Below are positions 22,317 through 34,956 of a DNA stretch of 64,000 nucleotides, piece after piece. The notes under the pieces were generated by a model, which had not been told where the DNA came from, made no database searches, and was given only the letters and a program-made list of their open reading frames with translations. Position 1 is the stretch's first letter, and every line of letters begins with the position of its first letter. The DNA comes from Cryptomeria japonica (Eukaryota > Streptophyta > Pinopsida > Cupressales > Cupressaceae), in contig NC_081414.1 in NCBI RefSeq assembly GCF_030272615.1, positions 911,467,009 through 911,531,008 of the forward strand, written 5' to 3'. The translations under genes and the position numbers were made by a program.

Positions 22317-22568
22317 TCAGTGAAACCAGTCACAGAGTCCACTACGTATGGCTTGTACTGGTATGCTATTCCCTTCCTCAAGTACTTCTACATCGAGAAA
22401 TGCCCGCAATCTCAACATACTAAGTGTATGATAGATTGTGCTAGCAAGTTTGTGTTTCAGATCAACTCCCCGATGGTTAATAAAAATGTCGTATGGAAGC
22501 AATGAACCAGATGAAGATGAAGATGCATAGGTTGGTGTAACTTGATCAAAAGCATTTCCATTCTCCAT
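22317..22568 (-). pseudogene. TIR-domain fragment of a TNL resistance gene, captured in element F
   Basis: 84 residues from an ATG at 22568. After a Ser-rich leader it reads PYDIFINHRGVD, HKLASTIYHTL, LRAFLDVEVLEEGNSI and AIRS. This is the N-terminal half of a plant TIR domain: the bA strand with the conserved Arg-Gly, helix A, and the FLD..EL.EG strand/loop with the Glu of the NADase/BB-loop area. The frame then leaves the domain, and no NB-ARC or LRR follows within the element. In an intact TNL protein this domain signals immune activation. The fragment lies in the sense orientation of element F, which suggests transduction of a host gene piece. Confidence 0.75.
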
Positions 22569-23561
22569 TTGATTGAATTCGGAGGAAAGGATAAGCTTGG
22601 AGCGAAGGCAAAGTAGTTGGAGCAAACGTGAAGCTGTGCAGAAAGGGAAGACTCTATATCTGAATTTATAGAAATCCCGCTAGAGTTTTATGCAGCAAAT
22701 TACGTGAAAGGATTGCGAAAAGATGAACAAAACGAAGATTACGATCAATACATTTATGAAGCTAAGATAAGCTCCTTCGGTAAAGCAGACTAGAGAATGT
22801 TTTACTTCCATGCACTATTGTGAATGGATCACAAATGACTTCTTCAACATAAAATTCATGTGTTAAGAGTCGTTGAATTGTTTGAAACACAATGTGTTAT
22901 ATGTGAAGGGTTGTGACCCATTTTGCCCTCCTTAACCTTCCGTACAAGGACAAGTCTTTCATTTTAAATGAGTATGGAGATTAAAGCAATATGACAATGA
23001 AAAGTAGAAGATCTTTTTATGGGGCTTATAGGAGTTTTTTTTTTATAAGTCTATGCATGATATTTAAAATAATGTATAATTTTAAATATTTATTTAATTT
23101 CAAGATATTATAAAAGAAATTATAAGTTGATGATGTAATTTATTAAAAGGTTTACGAATTACCAATTAGTTACTTAATATGAATTTGATTTGGAAAATTT
23201 AAAATTAATTTTGAGAATTATTTTTTATTAGTATTTATCAATACAAATAGAATATTTGAAGTTATTTGATCATAGATTTTCACTAACAAGGACATTTTTA
23301 GTTATCATTTATTTCAAAAAAAAATATATCTCAAATTTGTCCTTATTTAATGTAAAATAATATAAATGGTTGTACACCTTTTCAAACTAGGCTCAAGGTA
23401 GGCTCACAGGGTGTACTTACTTGAATGTGGAAGCTTGATTTTATGAGTATTTTGAAATTACTTAATGATATAACATGCATGTTGATTGAGCATAAGGAAT
23501 TTTCCCATCAAGTTCTATAGATCTTCTAGAATAATTTGTAAAAATGATTAGTATAGCCTAA
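22569..23561. other. Element F internal region near the primer site, no gene
   Basis: Very AT-rich (about 23040-23360 especially). No frame or RNA gene is supported. The 22569-22700 part may be 5' sequence of the captured TIR gene. Confidence 0.4.
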
Positions 23562-23576
23562 TAGGCTCTGATGTCA
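23562..23576 (-). other. Primer-binding site of element F
   Basis: The minus strand reads TGACATCAGAGCC directly after TTTCTAACA, a variant of the TGGTATCAGAGC initiator-tRNA site. Confidence 0.65.
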
Positions 23577-24098
23577 TGTTAGAAATTAGGATCTTAGGAT
23601 ACTAATCATTATAAACAAGATTATAAAGTAAATGAAATATGAAACATACATGCAAAATATACACAGTACACAAGATATACATGGGGAAAACCCTTTCGGG
23701 TAAAAAAACCCCATAAAGCATCATTTAATTAAAACACTTACAAATATAGTCTATAATAAAATAGACATGAACCTGGGGACACTCCTCCAATACTTTCACA
23801 TGGCCAATAATACCTCATATGCATAGTGATACAACTCACAATAAAGCTCCAAATTCACACACCTCTCAAATGAGAGAGAACCTCCTTAAATATAGGAGGA
23901 AGGGTGACTTCACTAGTCACACCTTTTCAATAACCCCCACTTATAAATAATTAATAATCTAATAGTTATTAGATTATAATTATTTCAAATGGGATATGCT
24001 TATAGAGCATATAATATATAAGGTTTTATAACCTTATATTAGAACATTATATATAAATGTTATAAGGATGTGATCCCTAATAACATTATGTTCTAACA
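23577..24098 (-). repeat. Element F right LTR (5' LTR)
   Basis: 522 bp, partner of 18268-18788, with the primer site on its inner side. Confidence 0.85.
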
Positions 24099-24103
24099 AT
24101 CTG

Positions 24104-24732
24104 GGACTGAAGCACCCATAACATTCATGAGTGTCCCTCTTAAGGAACATGAGCTTAAGTATTCACTCTCAGAAAAACAAGCCTTTGTCGTGGTTAAAGC
24201 GGTCAAACAATTCAGGTATTATATTTTGCATTCTCACTCTGTGGTGTTTGTTCCAGATTCTGCAGTGAAAAGTATTTTGACTCGGCAGGAAGTTGGGCTC
24301 AACAAAAGAGTGACATGGGTAACCAAAATTCAGGAATATGATCTAGATATTCGTCCTACAAAGACGATTAAAGGACAGGGCTTATGCAAATTGATACCAG
24401 AGAATAAGGTGGAAACAGATGAAGAGCTACCATTGACTCTATTTGTTGGGTTGCAAGATACATGGTTTTCTGACATAGCTTATTACTTGACCTATGGTAT
24501 TTGCCCGAGTCATTTATCAACTAAAGAACAAAGGAATCTCAAATTAAAAGCAGCTAAGTATGTTATCTGGCAAGATGTTTTGTATAAAAAAGTCTTGGAT
24601 GGTACCTATTTGAGATGTGTAGATAAGCCAAAACAGCGGAAGCTTCTAGGAGTTTATCATAATGAAGCCTGCAGTGGACATTTCTCATCCTCAGTAACCG
24701 CTTTTAAGATTATACGAAATTGTTTTTATTAG
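24104..24732 (+). pseudogene. Element B RNase H remainder and integrase zinc domain
   Basis: Continues the frame cut at 18268. YSLSEKQAFVVVKAVKQFR is the Ty3 RNase H helix; the connection follows, then the integrase N-terminal region (HNEACSGHFSSSVT) around residues 170-195. It stops at 24730. The Cys pair of the zinc-binding domain is then read in disturbed frames. Conserved RNase H acidic residues are poorly kept. Confidence 0.75.
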
Positions 24733-25714
24733 CCTGGTATATTCCATGATGCATATACCTATGTTAAGGGATGTGAAAATGTCAACTCTTTTCCAGAAGA
24801 CCACATTTGGCGGTTCTACCTTTAAAACCTATGGTAGTGGATGGACTTTTCAAACAATGGGGTATTGATTTCGTAGGCCAAATAAATCCTCATTTTAGTG
24901 CTAGCCATATGTATATTCTGACCGCAACAGATTATTTTACTAAGTGGAGGCTATTCCCACTAAGAAGGCAAACTCAGATGTAGTATGTAATTTTCTCAAA
25001 GATTGCATTTTAGTCCATTTTGGGGTTCCTCAGAAGATTGTCGCTGATAATGCATCATATTTCTCCTCTAAGGAATTGACCATGTTTTGTTATGAACATC
25101 AAATTACTCTTTCACACTCCTCTGATTACTTCTCGCAAGGTAATGGGTTGGTAGGATCGAGCAACAAGAACCTGATAGCAATCATGAAGAAGTTAGTTGA
25201 TGATAATGCCCGAAACTGGCATAAAACGTTATATGAAGCCTTATGGATAGATAGAATTACTTCTAAAAGAGAAATTGGAATGGCACCTTATGAACTGGTA
25301 TATGGGATTGGTGCAAAGACTTCCTTACCTCTAAAATTGGCAGCAATGAAGCTTCAAACTGTCATTGAGGATTCCTTCTTCCAAAATGCTCTAGAAAAGA
25401 GAGTCATGTATTTGACGAAGTTGGAAGAGGAAAGGGATATGATAGTGGATAGAATTATTGAACATCAGAATAGGGTGAAGAAAATCTTCGATATGAAGTC
25501 TCAACCAAGGGGGTTCCTCGAAGGGGATGAAGTACTGTTGTGGGACAAGAGAAGAGAACCAAAAGGTGCCCATGGAAAATTTGATTCTTTGTTGAGAGGT
25601 CCGTTCAAGATCTGTGAAGTGGTGGGACCGAATGCATTCAGACTAAATTATCCGGATGGAACGGTTATGCCCTATACCTATAATGGGCAAGACCTAAAGC
25701 TCTATAAACTTTGA
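24733..25714 (+). pseudogene. Element B integrase core and C-terminus
   Basis: The first catalytic Asp is in the GIDFVGQINP segment near 24870, followed by a frameshift, then an open 256-residue frame from 24944 with the second Asp in VADNASYF. The catalytic Glu position reads GLVGSSNKN where GQAESSNKN is usual, so the Glu is Gly. The C-terminal part with GDEVLLWD and GPFKICEVVGPNAFRL is of the Ty3 GPY/F type. There is no chromodomain. It would insert the DNA copy; the core is dead as read. Confidence 0.8.
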
Positions 25715-25870
25715 AATCTATGATCAAGAGTATCTGTACATAGTAGACTAGTTGTTTGTTTTGTCTTTTTGGTGTGTGTTCTTTCGTTCCTCTTTCTATT
25801 TTGTTGTGCGAAACCAAAGATTTAGAGTTCTTCGCACTTTTCACAAAATGCAATCCCCAGTCAGAGCCAA
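25715..25870. other. Element B 3' internal end
   Basis: Short stretch before the right LTR. No convincing polypurine tract is visible immediately before TGTTGCC at 25871, which is unusual. Confidence 0.5.
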
Positions 25871-28800
25871 TGTTGCCTTGTCATTCGTCCCTCATAACAA
25901 GAGTGAGTCGCGTTACAAAATTTTTACTCGAGTCCTTTTCTCCTTCCTTTTTCTGAAATCTTGTTGAAAGTTTGTCGGTTCAATTCCTAACCCTCCTGTA
26001 AATCAATTCTAAATCCTTAGCATTATGTTTCAATGGTCGGTTTGAACCTCATGAACCCTTCAAACCATCCTGAAATGAGTTCATAGTGTTCATTTAGGTA
26101 CCACGGGTTCTAAGTTGTGTCTAAGGTATTTTCAGGCTAACATTCATATCAAGTGTTTTGCAGCAGTTCTATTTCACGGTCGCAGATGATGTTTCATATA
26201 CTCTTTCTCCAGACTGTGAACCATTTGAACCTAGTTAGAACAGTTCAGTGAGGTTCAAAATGTTCGATGAAGTTCAAAAGACCAGCAACAATCAACAAAG
26301 TTAGATCTTTTCCAAAGAAAAATCTCCTTGGTGTAGCATATGTTTTGAACTACCTAAACCCTCATGAAGTCAGTTCAAATGGTTCATGAATGTTCAAATC
26401 AGGTGGGTCCCATAGAAAAGACTAAACGACATGATGATGCATTTATTGCTAAGTGTGATAAAGATCCGGCCATATCTCGGGTGACGTCAACCTGTCGATT
26501 TTTGAAGGCAAGTAATCATTTTTGGGAATTGGCGGTTATGCCACCGAGCGCTATCATGCATTCAGTACACACGTGTGATGTCAAATCCCAATGCTTGGCT
26601 CATTTGAGTTGACGACCAAAAATTAATGCACTAATTGAGCTTTTGGCACTTCATTTGTTATAAGGTATGAAGTGATTTATTTTTGAAACCTATTCTTCAT
26701 TGCTGCAGAATGTTTGGTTGATGGTTTGTTTGCTCGTAGTCGTTCGATTGGTTTTAGCTATGAAGGTGAGTTTTGATTTCTATCTACTTCAGTGATTTTT
26801 AGCTATTTTTCTCTCTTGTAATAGAATTTCCTAGAGAGATAAGGGTTGTTGGCTATAAATTTTGAAGTTCACTCTGCATCTTTTCGGAAATATTTTTCAG
26901 TCTTGCTTGCACAGAACCCATTGTCAGTGACACAGACCTAAAAGGGGAAGATTTGGAAGCCTTGAAGGAAAGGACGTTTAAGGGTATTGATGGTTCTTTT
27001 GGTCTAGACATTCTAAGTAGTGGCCTGATAGAGGCAACAACTTTCCCACCTGTTATTCCTTGCCTTGAATTAGTTAGGGAGTGCATTATATGATATGATC
27101 CTATTTTTGAAACTATCAAGAGGGACAATGGTGAAACCCTCCTCGCGATTAATAGGGAAGTCATTTCTTTTGTTTTCAAATTGCCAGATTATAAGTTCTC
27201 AAATTTTTCCCCTGCCCAATCAATCACCAAGTTAAATATGGACAAGAGTGAACACTAGAACAATATAGAAAAGCATTGGTTGATAGTTCCTCAGAAAGGT
27301 GGCTCTAGGCTAGCTAAACACCCCAACAAAAATCACACGCTTCCCCATATTCGTTATGTTATGTTGTTGTTACACTGAGTTAGAGGTTCGGTTGAAGCCT
27401 ACAACTTTGATGACTAGATTTACTGTTATGTACAATTGGTGTTGGAGGGAAAGCAGTTCCTTGACTAGGCAGAGCTTATTGCTGACTCTGAGAGAATAGT
27501 TGAGCATGGCAAAGAAGTTCAAACACAATTTCTTCATGTCTTCTTATTTGATATATTGCTTGGAATGTACCAAAGAGATAATGGGAATTCCTAGGCAACC
27601 TGCAGAAGGGGATGTTTCTATATATGACTTTTACCCCATGCTGCAAAAAGATAATGCATTACAAGATTTCAGGAGAGTGCATAATGCTTTCCTGGGGGAC
27701 CTGTGCTATGAATTGAAGAACATGAAATCAAAAAGAATGTCTGAAGACGCTCAGGCCTTGGTGAAAATATATGGTAGCTTCTTTGTTCAATTTCCTCGTT
27801 TTTGTTATATAAGGGTAGGCGGTTTCGAAGAAGAACCTTTCAAACTTCCTCATTTTTGTTCAGATTGCTTTGTCCTTGCTGAGATTTGTGAACAGATGTC
27901 TTTTGTGATTAAGAAAGCTCAACTCAAAGATAAATGGAAAGATCATTTCCTTGTTCAATTGGGCGCTTTATCTTGTAGTTCAATGTCAGATGCGTTGACC
28001 ATAGGAGCTGACTTGAAGAATTTTAATTTCAAACTGTATCAAGGAAGGAATGGCTTTGATAATAAAGGCTTTTCACGGGGCCTTGGTTTGATGGTGCACC
28101 TTCCTATCTCACACTTGGAAGACTATTGGGAAGATTGCTATGATGAAATTGAAGTGTTCAGGAGAGAAAATATGAGAATGGTTCTAGGACAGATAGTTTC
28201 ACTGTAGGTGAAAATTGATATAAGTGGGATCAAAGAAGATAACCTCGAGCTATTTGAACCTGGGTACCTAGATCAAACTGAACCTGAAACACTATGTATT
28301 AATTGGGATGTGGAAGAAGATGATGATATACAACTCAGAACAAAAAGAGTCTTGGAGAGAGCTGTAGATTGGGTTAATAAGAAAAGAGCAATGAAATCAC
28401 GCAGGATCAGTCCTACAAGAGGTAATGTTGTTTCTCTACGTTCTCCAAAAAGCTTTTCTAACCCCACTTCTATGCCTATTCATGTAGGTAAAAATAAGAA
28501 GTTATCTCACACCAAGCACGAGCCTAATCCTGCTTTGAATTGTCCTGCTCCTCGATTTACAAGGTCACGGAGTGGTGTACTGAAGAAAATGGACTTGGTC
28601 AGAGACACGGAGGTGAAAGACAAGACCCTCGACCCTCATATTTTTGAGGTCGAGGACCTTGATAGTGATATTGTCAACACCATGGATTCCCATGCAATCA
28701 CTGTAGCCATGACACCGCCACCTAAAGTAACTGGAGGAATAGCTAGTTCAAGTACAACTCCCAAATGGTTAACTACTTCAGTAAGTAAGAAACGGAGCTC

Positions 28801-30822
28801 GATCCCAGTGTCTATCCCAATTCAAGACATGGTGGTCAAATACGTGGAAAAGGGTCCTAAATAGGAGAAGTTCAAAACAACCACCAGGTTGGACACTGAT
28901 GAAAAGACTGGGAGATGGGTTGCTGAAATTACTTCCTATAAACCCAAGGATGAAGGTAAGGAAATTAATGCAAAAGATTTTGAAGTCACTCAAGTAGATC
29001 TGGGGAACATGAGCAGAGACTCTGATAACCACCTTTTCAAGGTGACGGCTAAGAAAATTTTCACCAGGTCAGAAAAAGACGGACAAGAGAAAAGGGAACT
29101 GAAACATCACATCAAGGTTTTAGCCCAATTCATTGATAGCCTAGGCTATTTTTGAGCACTCCCTATATCGCAAGCTTCAAAAAACTTTGACCCCACTTCA
29201 CCAGAGAACAAGAAACTGATGAATCAAGTTCAGGGAGCCAAGAGCATCACAGGGGCCGTAGAAAAATGGATTGAAGGAGTGATCAAGGATGGCGAAAAAT
29301 ATATTACAGATTCCAGGAAGCTATGCGATGAAATTCAAAACTTCATTGCGGAGATCCAGAATCAGGTTATGCAATTGGAAAAGGAGGAGCATAAGTGGGA
29401 GAACGTATTACCCATGTTCGCCGAGATACAAAAATATGGAGCCACTGAGTTTTTAACAGAAAACTCAATAAAATTGGTAACTGATGAGTTCCAGCTCTTT
29501 GTGTTGAAGAAAACCATAGTGTGGCGTGTAATTACATTCAAGGTTGTAACCTCTAATGCTAAAGCCTCCGTTTAGGAGCTCCAAGAACTTCAACATAGCT
29601 TGGTCAATGATAATAAAGTGTTTAACCCAAATCATGATTGACAATTAGGACTTTATGGGCTGAATAAACTTGACGCGGTAAAGGCATTTAAATTGTACAT
29701 GGAGAAGATTAGGGCTAAAGGAAACTTTACTTATGAAGATATAACACAGATTGCCCGAATTGAATCCATGACATTCATTGGCAATGATTAGTTACCTAAA
29801 CATGCCGAGAAAATGGTAAAACACAGGTGGGAAAATGAAGCTGTAAATGCGAAAACTAATGCCATGAAGAATCCGAGTCAGTCTATGATTCAGGAGCTTA
29901 CAACTAGCCATGATGCCTGGAAAAGTGGAAAAGAAGATGACGCTGGAGATGAAGCATAGTTTGATGCTCATGCTTTATTTTTATTTTTAAATGCTTTGCA
30001 AAAACCTTGCAATTACTTCGGGACATCTGTCCTCTAAATTCTCTATTAGTTTTATAACTGTTTCAGAGGAGGTCGGGTTTTTAGGGAGACGTCCTTTGTT
30101 CTTTGGAGGACTACTATAAGTTAGATGAAATATATTTTAGAAGGGTTAAAACGGTAGACAAAAAGATTAGAAAGTTTTGGTTTGTTTGAAGGAAGTAATT
30201 AGTTTTTCCAGAATCTAAAATTGGAAGGAACTTATGTGTGTATCTTTATGTCTTTGTTTCATGGAATATACATATAAAGATCATATGCATTTTGGGGTTT
30301 TAAATCTTCGAGTTTGAATCCATGGAGTAATATTTCTTTGCAAATATTAATCCAGTCAAATTGTCTGTGATTATCTTTCTGATGGTGAATGCTATTATTA
30401 ATCTGGAGCTTCTTTCTGTGTTGTTTAGAAGGATATTTGGTTGAAAAGAGACTTTGTTTCTCTTGATTATTTTTTATGAAGTGCTGAAATCAGTGTTATT
30501 GAACTTTTCTTTGATTACTTCTAATTTTCGTGGTGAAACATCTTGAAGAAAGTTCTTTTTTGAAATATTTGCATATTACCGGCCTCTCATCTAAGAATTA
30601 AGTAGACAACCTTACGTGCTTTCAGGTCAAAATCATATCAGTTTTGTTTCGTTATACTATTTCTTGAAAAACTAATGGAGGGAGTTGTACCTATCTAAAA
30701 TTCAGAGGGAAGTGATGTATGTCACACTTACCCAACTATTTTGTTGAATTTTTTTTTTCAAAGAGGGTAACAAAGCTTTGAATTTATTCAATTAAAAGAA
30801 AAACAAAATCTGTTCACTAACA
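25871..30822 (+). repeat. Element B right (3') LTR
   Basis: 4,952 bp, collinear with 8870-13817 including the motif cluster, TATA-like box (26658-26665) and long reading frame. It ends CACTAACA; the element A sequence ATGTGTATACCGG resumes at 30823. Confidence 0.9.
26926..29957 (+). pseudogene. Long reading frame inside element B LTR (right copy)
   Basis: From 27500 to about 29957 this copy stays in a single phase, interrupted only by substitution-type stops (28205, 28862, 29153, 29573 and a few later), so the ancestral frame can be followed without gaps over more than 800 codons. Upstream (26926-27500) the same protein continues in shifted phases. Most stops are single-base changes relative to the left copy, which reads through at those places (for example at 28205 and 28862). 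The protein is unknown: globular first half, acidic patch, basic middle, charged C-terminus. Confidence 0.7.
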
Positions 30823-32493
30823 ATGTGTATACCGGTTAACAAATCTAACATAAAGCAGACTTACCGGTTAGATGGGAGGATAACACAGATGCAACCACAT
30901 AAAAGGAACAACATATGTACGAGGAAAACCCAAGATGGGAAAAACCTCGATGAGAAATGTTGCTGGAGTCTACTGCTCCAATCCAGCCTCACAATGAAAC
31001 ATTTGGTTACAACATTTAGGGCACCAACCCAAGGAGCGCTAACCCCTGATTTTAGGGCACCAACCCAAGGAGCACCAACTCCTACACCGCGCTCCAACTT
31101 AGTGATTACAATATCATATAATCAATACAAAAGTAATCTCCCAATTACAAATGAGTTTTGTAACCTCTGCAATCTTTCTTCTTTGCTGCAACCTTACCGG
31201 TTCAGCCTCTGCTTCTTCTCTATCGGTACACTACTCTCTGCACACTGTCGGTTTACAACTTGTCGGTCACTTCACTTGTTGGTTTAACCCGTACTCTGAT
31301 CTTCTCTGCTTCTTCTCTAGAGGATCACTCTTCTCTTGTTCCTTTACCGGTTACTTCACTTGCTCACAAGTTCACACCACTGTCAGGCTCAATGAACTCT
31401 CTGACTAGTTGACTCTTTGCTTCTCTTTCATTCTCTATCCTTCATCACCCAAATTGTAGCATCATCAGACCCTTCTATCATGGGTCGACATATTTATACT
31501 TGAGTTTTCCCGCCATGACCGACATTCAAACTTTTGGCTCGCTAGGTTTTCTTCATTGACCCCGAGGCAAATCAAATCCAATCAGATCTTCATCCAGAGA
31601 CCGACCACCTGCAATAGATTAATCAAACTCTATCAATCCTACTGCGTACAAAACACGTTTTCCCTATTTGCAAACATGGCACCTTCTTCGGTTTGCACTT
31701 GTCAAACACCTATGAAGCGATCATGTATATAGATTCACCTACCCTAATCTACACCTAGACACTCGGCCGCGATCATGAATTCATAAAATCAGATCTTTGT
31801 CCTTTGATCAGTTTTGCCTTGTACTCTTCTACTCTTCGACCCATGAAACATGCTCTCGACAATAATATCGACCAGTCACCACCTACATCACCGACTACAC
31901 TTCACCGACATGTGCATGCATGCCACTTCAACTCCACGAGGCCCCTTTGTCTACATCCACCTCAACTTAGTCTGTTATGTCAGTTTGGATAGGATCACCG
32001 ACCAACCACACAATCGGGTTCATCTACCGGTTCACAGAGGCTGTCGGTTATACCCTGAACGGTCTGTTTTCAACCTTGCACTTAGCTTCTCTTCCGGTGG
32101 AACACTCAGCTTGTTCAGCATACTTACCAAATTACCTTATGCACATCATCAATAGATGGGAGCCTTTCACTTCTGCACTTTGTCAGCTTACTGGTTGACA
32201 TACTTATCGGCAACCATCTTGATGATATCATTTCATCAATCTTCAACAAACTCCATCTGTCAGCATCTGTGGCAACACCCTTCTTCACCACTGGACCGGT
32301 TCTGCTATTAACATTTTTATCAAAGTGACAAACATATCCTTCCTCTGTATTGGTAACTCATCATGTCTACTTGGATGATCCGGTGCACATCCCTGATCTC
32401 ATGCACCTAAGGCAACTTAGTGTCTTACCGATTCATCTGGTGTGAGCCCTCAATCACCTGCATTCAATTCTTTTGTCTTATCTTGAAGGACTA
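30823..32493 (-). repeat. Element A right LTR, segment 2
   Basis: Aligns with about 2867-4710 of the left LTR and carries the TATA candidate at 31491-31498. It ends at the GACTA target site of element C. The open frames here mirror those in the left LTR and have no support as genes. Confidence 0.85.
31015..31084. repeat. Minisatellite in element A right LTR, two units
   Basis: Same 36-bp unit as at 3069-3210 but only two copies. Confidence 0.85.
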
Positions 32494-33327
32494 TGATGCA
32501 GAGCCCTCCTTATATCTTGTCAAACACTTCAAGATGTATGACACTGACCCCTCAACAAACCAATAGGATCCTACAAAGCAAGGCTCTACACTCTTAGTTC
32601 CAACTTCTCATTTCACTCCAAGGTTCATACTACTCAAATTGGGTAACTTGCTCCATTATGCATCATGAAGCCTCCTAAGGCTCCTGACCTTCACAACCCC
32701 TATTTTGGATCATACAACACTCACATTGACCAGACCAAACATAGGTTTCAAGGATTCAACCCAATCCGTAGAACTCTGTACCTCATACCAAAACCTCACA
32801 GTTTGCAAGAAAAACTCAGAATTTCTTATTGCTTGCAGTCATTTAAATATTTCTCCTTATAGTCTCTCCTTGAGAATTCTGTCCACAAGGTGTTTATACC
32901 CCTCTACAACTGCTCCCATCCAAAAACAAGAGGTTAGAGTCGTTGGAGGAGTTAAACCAACAAAAATTCAGAAAGTTGCATAAAAGTTGTTCATGACAAC
33001 TTTTGACAAAGTTGTCAAAAATGTCATTTCTTCCACCTGAATGACTTGGGTCAAGACTAGCACCTCTAAACACCCTAGAAGCATACAAAACAACTAAAAT
33101 CACTAGGACAAACCTATCCTAAGCATACTTAGTCCCCTTTTGTCCAAAAGTCCTAATTGGCTTATCAAGATGCCAAAATAGGAGTTTGGCTCACAAGATG
33201 GGGTCTTTTATTACAAACACAAAATGCATGATTGAAAGCACAAGGAAAACATACTAAGACATGTTTCAGGTCTTATCCTTCCTCCTCTGAGCCTGAATGA
33301 TCATGTTGAAGGGGTGCCCCTACACTA
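32494..33327 (-). repeat. Element C left LTR (3' LTR)
   Basis: 834 bp, aligned with 38039-38869; the last bases read CTACACTA in place of CTGCACCA. A possible TATA (TATAAAC, minus) lies near 32893-32899. The adjacent polypurine tract is weak (CTGGGAAGTA, minus, 33328-33337). Confidence 0.85.
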
Positions 33328-33379
33328 TACTTCCCAGAAAAAGAAATCTCAAGTCCACTTGAGATGAGAGTTTGCAGGT

Positions 33380-33977
33380 TTGCACCATGGTTTTTGATTT
33401 GTTGTTCTATCATCCAGACTGCTTCAGAATCTGGTTATCCCTGCCAGGCCACCAAATACTCCACATATACTTTGTTCCTTGTCCTCTTTGCAACCTTGGT
33501 TTCCAAAACTTTATGCAATTTTGGTGGTTCATGTTTGGGAATGTCATCATCCGCTACAACCTGAATGGTTTCTTCTCCTGTATCAACACTACATTTGTAA
33601 AGGGTTAAGTCACATACATAAAAAATGGGTGACAAAACAAGATTAGGTGGGAGTTAAAGTTCACAAGCATTTTGTCCATATTTTTTCAAGATTTGACAAG
33701 GTCCAATCTTCCTCTATATAAGCTTTGTATATTTGGCTTTTGGAAGTCTTTCCTTCTTCAAGTGAACCCACACCAAGTCTCCCACATCAAACTGGACATC
33801 CCTCTTCTTCTTATCAGAATGAGCCTTATACCTTTTTGCAGATTGTTGAAGGTGAGATTTAACTTGGTCATGTATCTCCTTTATGGCGGTGGCAAAGGTT
33901 TCTCCATCTGCACTAATGGCTTCTCCTTGAGGTAGTTCCCTTAACTCCAACACACCCCTTGGGTGGATGCCATACAC
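33380..33977 (-). pseudogene. Element C integrase C-terminus and chromodomain
   Basis: The open pieces 33977-33714 and 33635-33435 include FDVGDLVWVHLKKERLPKAK (GPY/F-type C-terminus) and then KVLETKVAKR, VYVEYLVAWQG, a chromodomain with its aromatic residues; a stop follows directly after WQG where PDSEAVWM continues. Chromodomains direct insertion to particular chromatin. This copy cannot make the complete domain. Confidence 0.75.
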
Positions 33978-34850
33978 AACCTAGAAAGGTGACTTACCAG
34001 TGCTTCTATTTACTGTATCATTATAAGATAATTCTTATTGAGACAGTATGCTATCCCACTTCTCTCCATATTGCCTAGTCAAACATCTTAGCAGATTTCC
34101 CAATGATCTATTTGCAACTTCAGTTTGGCCATCCATTTGGGGATGGTAGGCTGAGGAGAAGACTAGATTTGTGCCAAGCTTCTTCCAAAGAGTCCTCTAG
34201 AAGTGTCCAATAAATTTCACATCCCTATCAGAGACTATGGTCAAAGGCAAACCATGTATCCAGACAATTTCTTTGATAAATAAGTCTGCAACATAAGAAG
34301 CATCACAAGTGGTTTTACATGGCAAAAAATGTGCCATTTTACTAAAGCTATCCACCACTACAAAGACACTATCATAGCCTTTTCTTGTCCTAGGAAATCC
34401 TAAAACAAATTTACTTATACTTTCCCATGGTCTTGAAGGAATGGGTAAAGGCTCATATAAGCCTGCATTTGGTGGACTTCCCCTTTTCTTTTTGGCATAT
34501 CACACATATCTCCACAAATCTCCTGGCATCAGTCTGCAATTTGGGCCAAAAGTAGTGCCTCTTCAACAAGTCTAGTGTCTTGTCAAGGCCAAAATGGCTT
34601 GCCATTGCTCCATAGTGCTTCTCCCTGATTATGTTTAGTCTCATAAAGTATTTAGTAATGCACAATTTTGCACCCTTAAACAATAGTCCATCTTGTATCA
34701 TAAATTTAGAGAAATCAACATGAAACCGCTCATCAAAAGATGCACATACCTTGTAAATCTCTCCAAACTCTTCATCATCCTCATGCATGGCCTTCAAGGA
34801 GTCTATTCCAACACTCTCCAACTGGATCTAATTTGTGGTTAATACTCTTC
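33978..34850 (-). pseudogene. Element C integrase, zinc domain and catalytic core
   Basis: 34821-34453 encodes the H2C2 zinc-binding region ([27 protein letters not shown]). In the core, the second Asp is seen in VSDRD (about 34225) and the Glu in DGQTEVANR (about 34120). The first Asp position reads ISKFVLGFP where ISMDFVLGFP is usual, so the residue appears to be lost by a small deletion. Stops and frameshifts separate the pieces. Confidence 0.7.
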
Positions 34851-34956
34851 TGCTCAATGCATCTGCCACCTTATTCTTGACCCCTTTCTTATGCTTAAGA
34901 GTGAAAGTGAAGGCTTGTAGGGTCTCTACCCACTTCATATGCCTATGGTTCAATTT

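Larger units (their letters stand above)
18268..24098 (-). mobile_element. Element F: non-autonomous retrotransposon with captured TIR fragment
   Basis: LTRs of 521 and 522 bp (18268-18788 and 23577-24098) start TGTTAGAAATTAGG and end TTCTAACA on the plus strand. The flanks ATCTA/ATCTG (18263-18267, 24099-24103) form a one-mismatch target duplication. Orientation is minus: the primer site is next to the right LTR, a polypurine run (AAGGGGTAG) next to the left. The 4.8-kb internal part has no Gag or Pol motif; it holds two tandem repeat arrays and a TIR-domain fragment. It is inserted in the RNase H of element B. Confidence 0.85.
8870..30822 (+). mobile_element. Element B: Ty3-type retrotransposon with 5-kb coding LTRs
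   Basis: LTRs at 8870-13817 and 25871-30822 (about 4,948 and 4,952 bp). It is inserted in the right LTR of element A. The bases ATGTG lie at both edges (8863-8867 and 30823-30827), compatible with a 5-bp target duplication if two extra bases belong to the left end. Internal order on the plus strand is primer site, gag, protease, archaeal-type RNase H, RT, RNase H (split by element F), integrase. Without F it is about 16.1 kb. The pol order and dual RNase H place it near the Tat branch of Ty3 elements. All frames are broken. LTR divergence looks like a few percent by eye, so the insertion is not recent. Confidence 0.85.

Noticed and set aside
25752-25967. Two overlapping plus frames over the start of the B right LTR
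   Set aside because: They cross the LTR boundary and have no counterpart in the left LTR.
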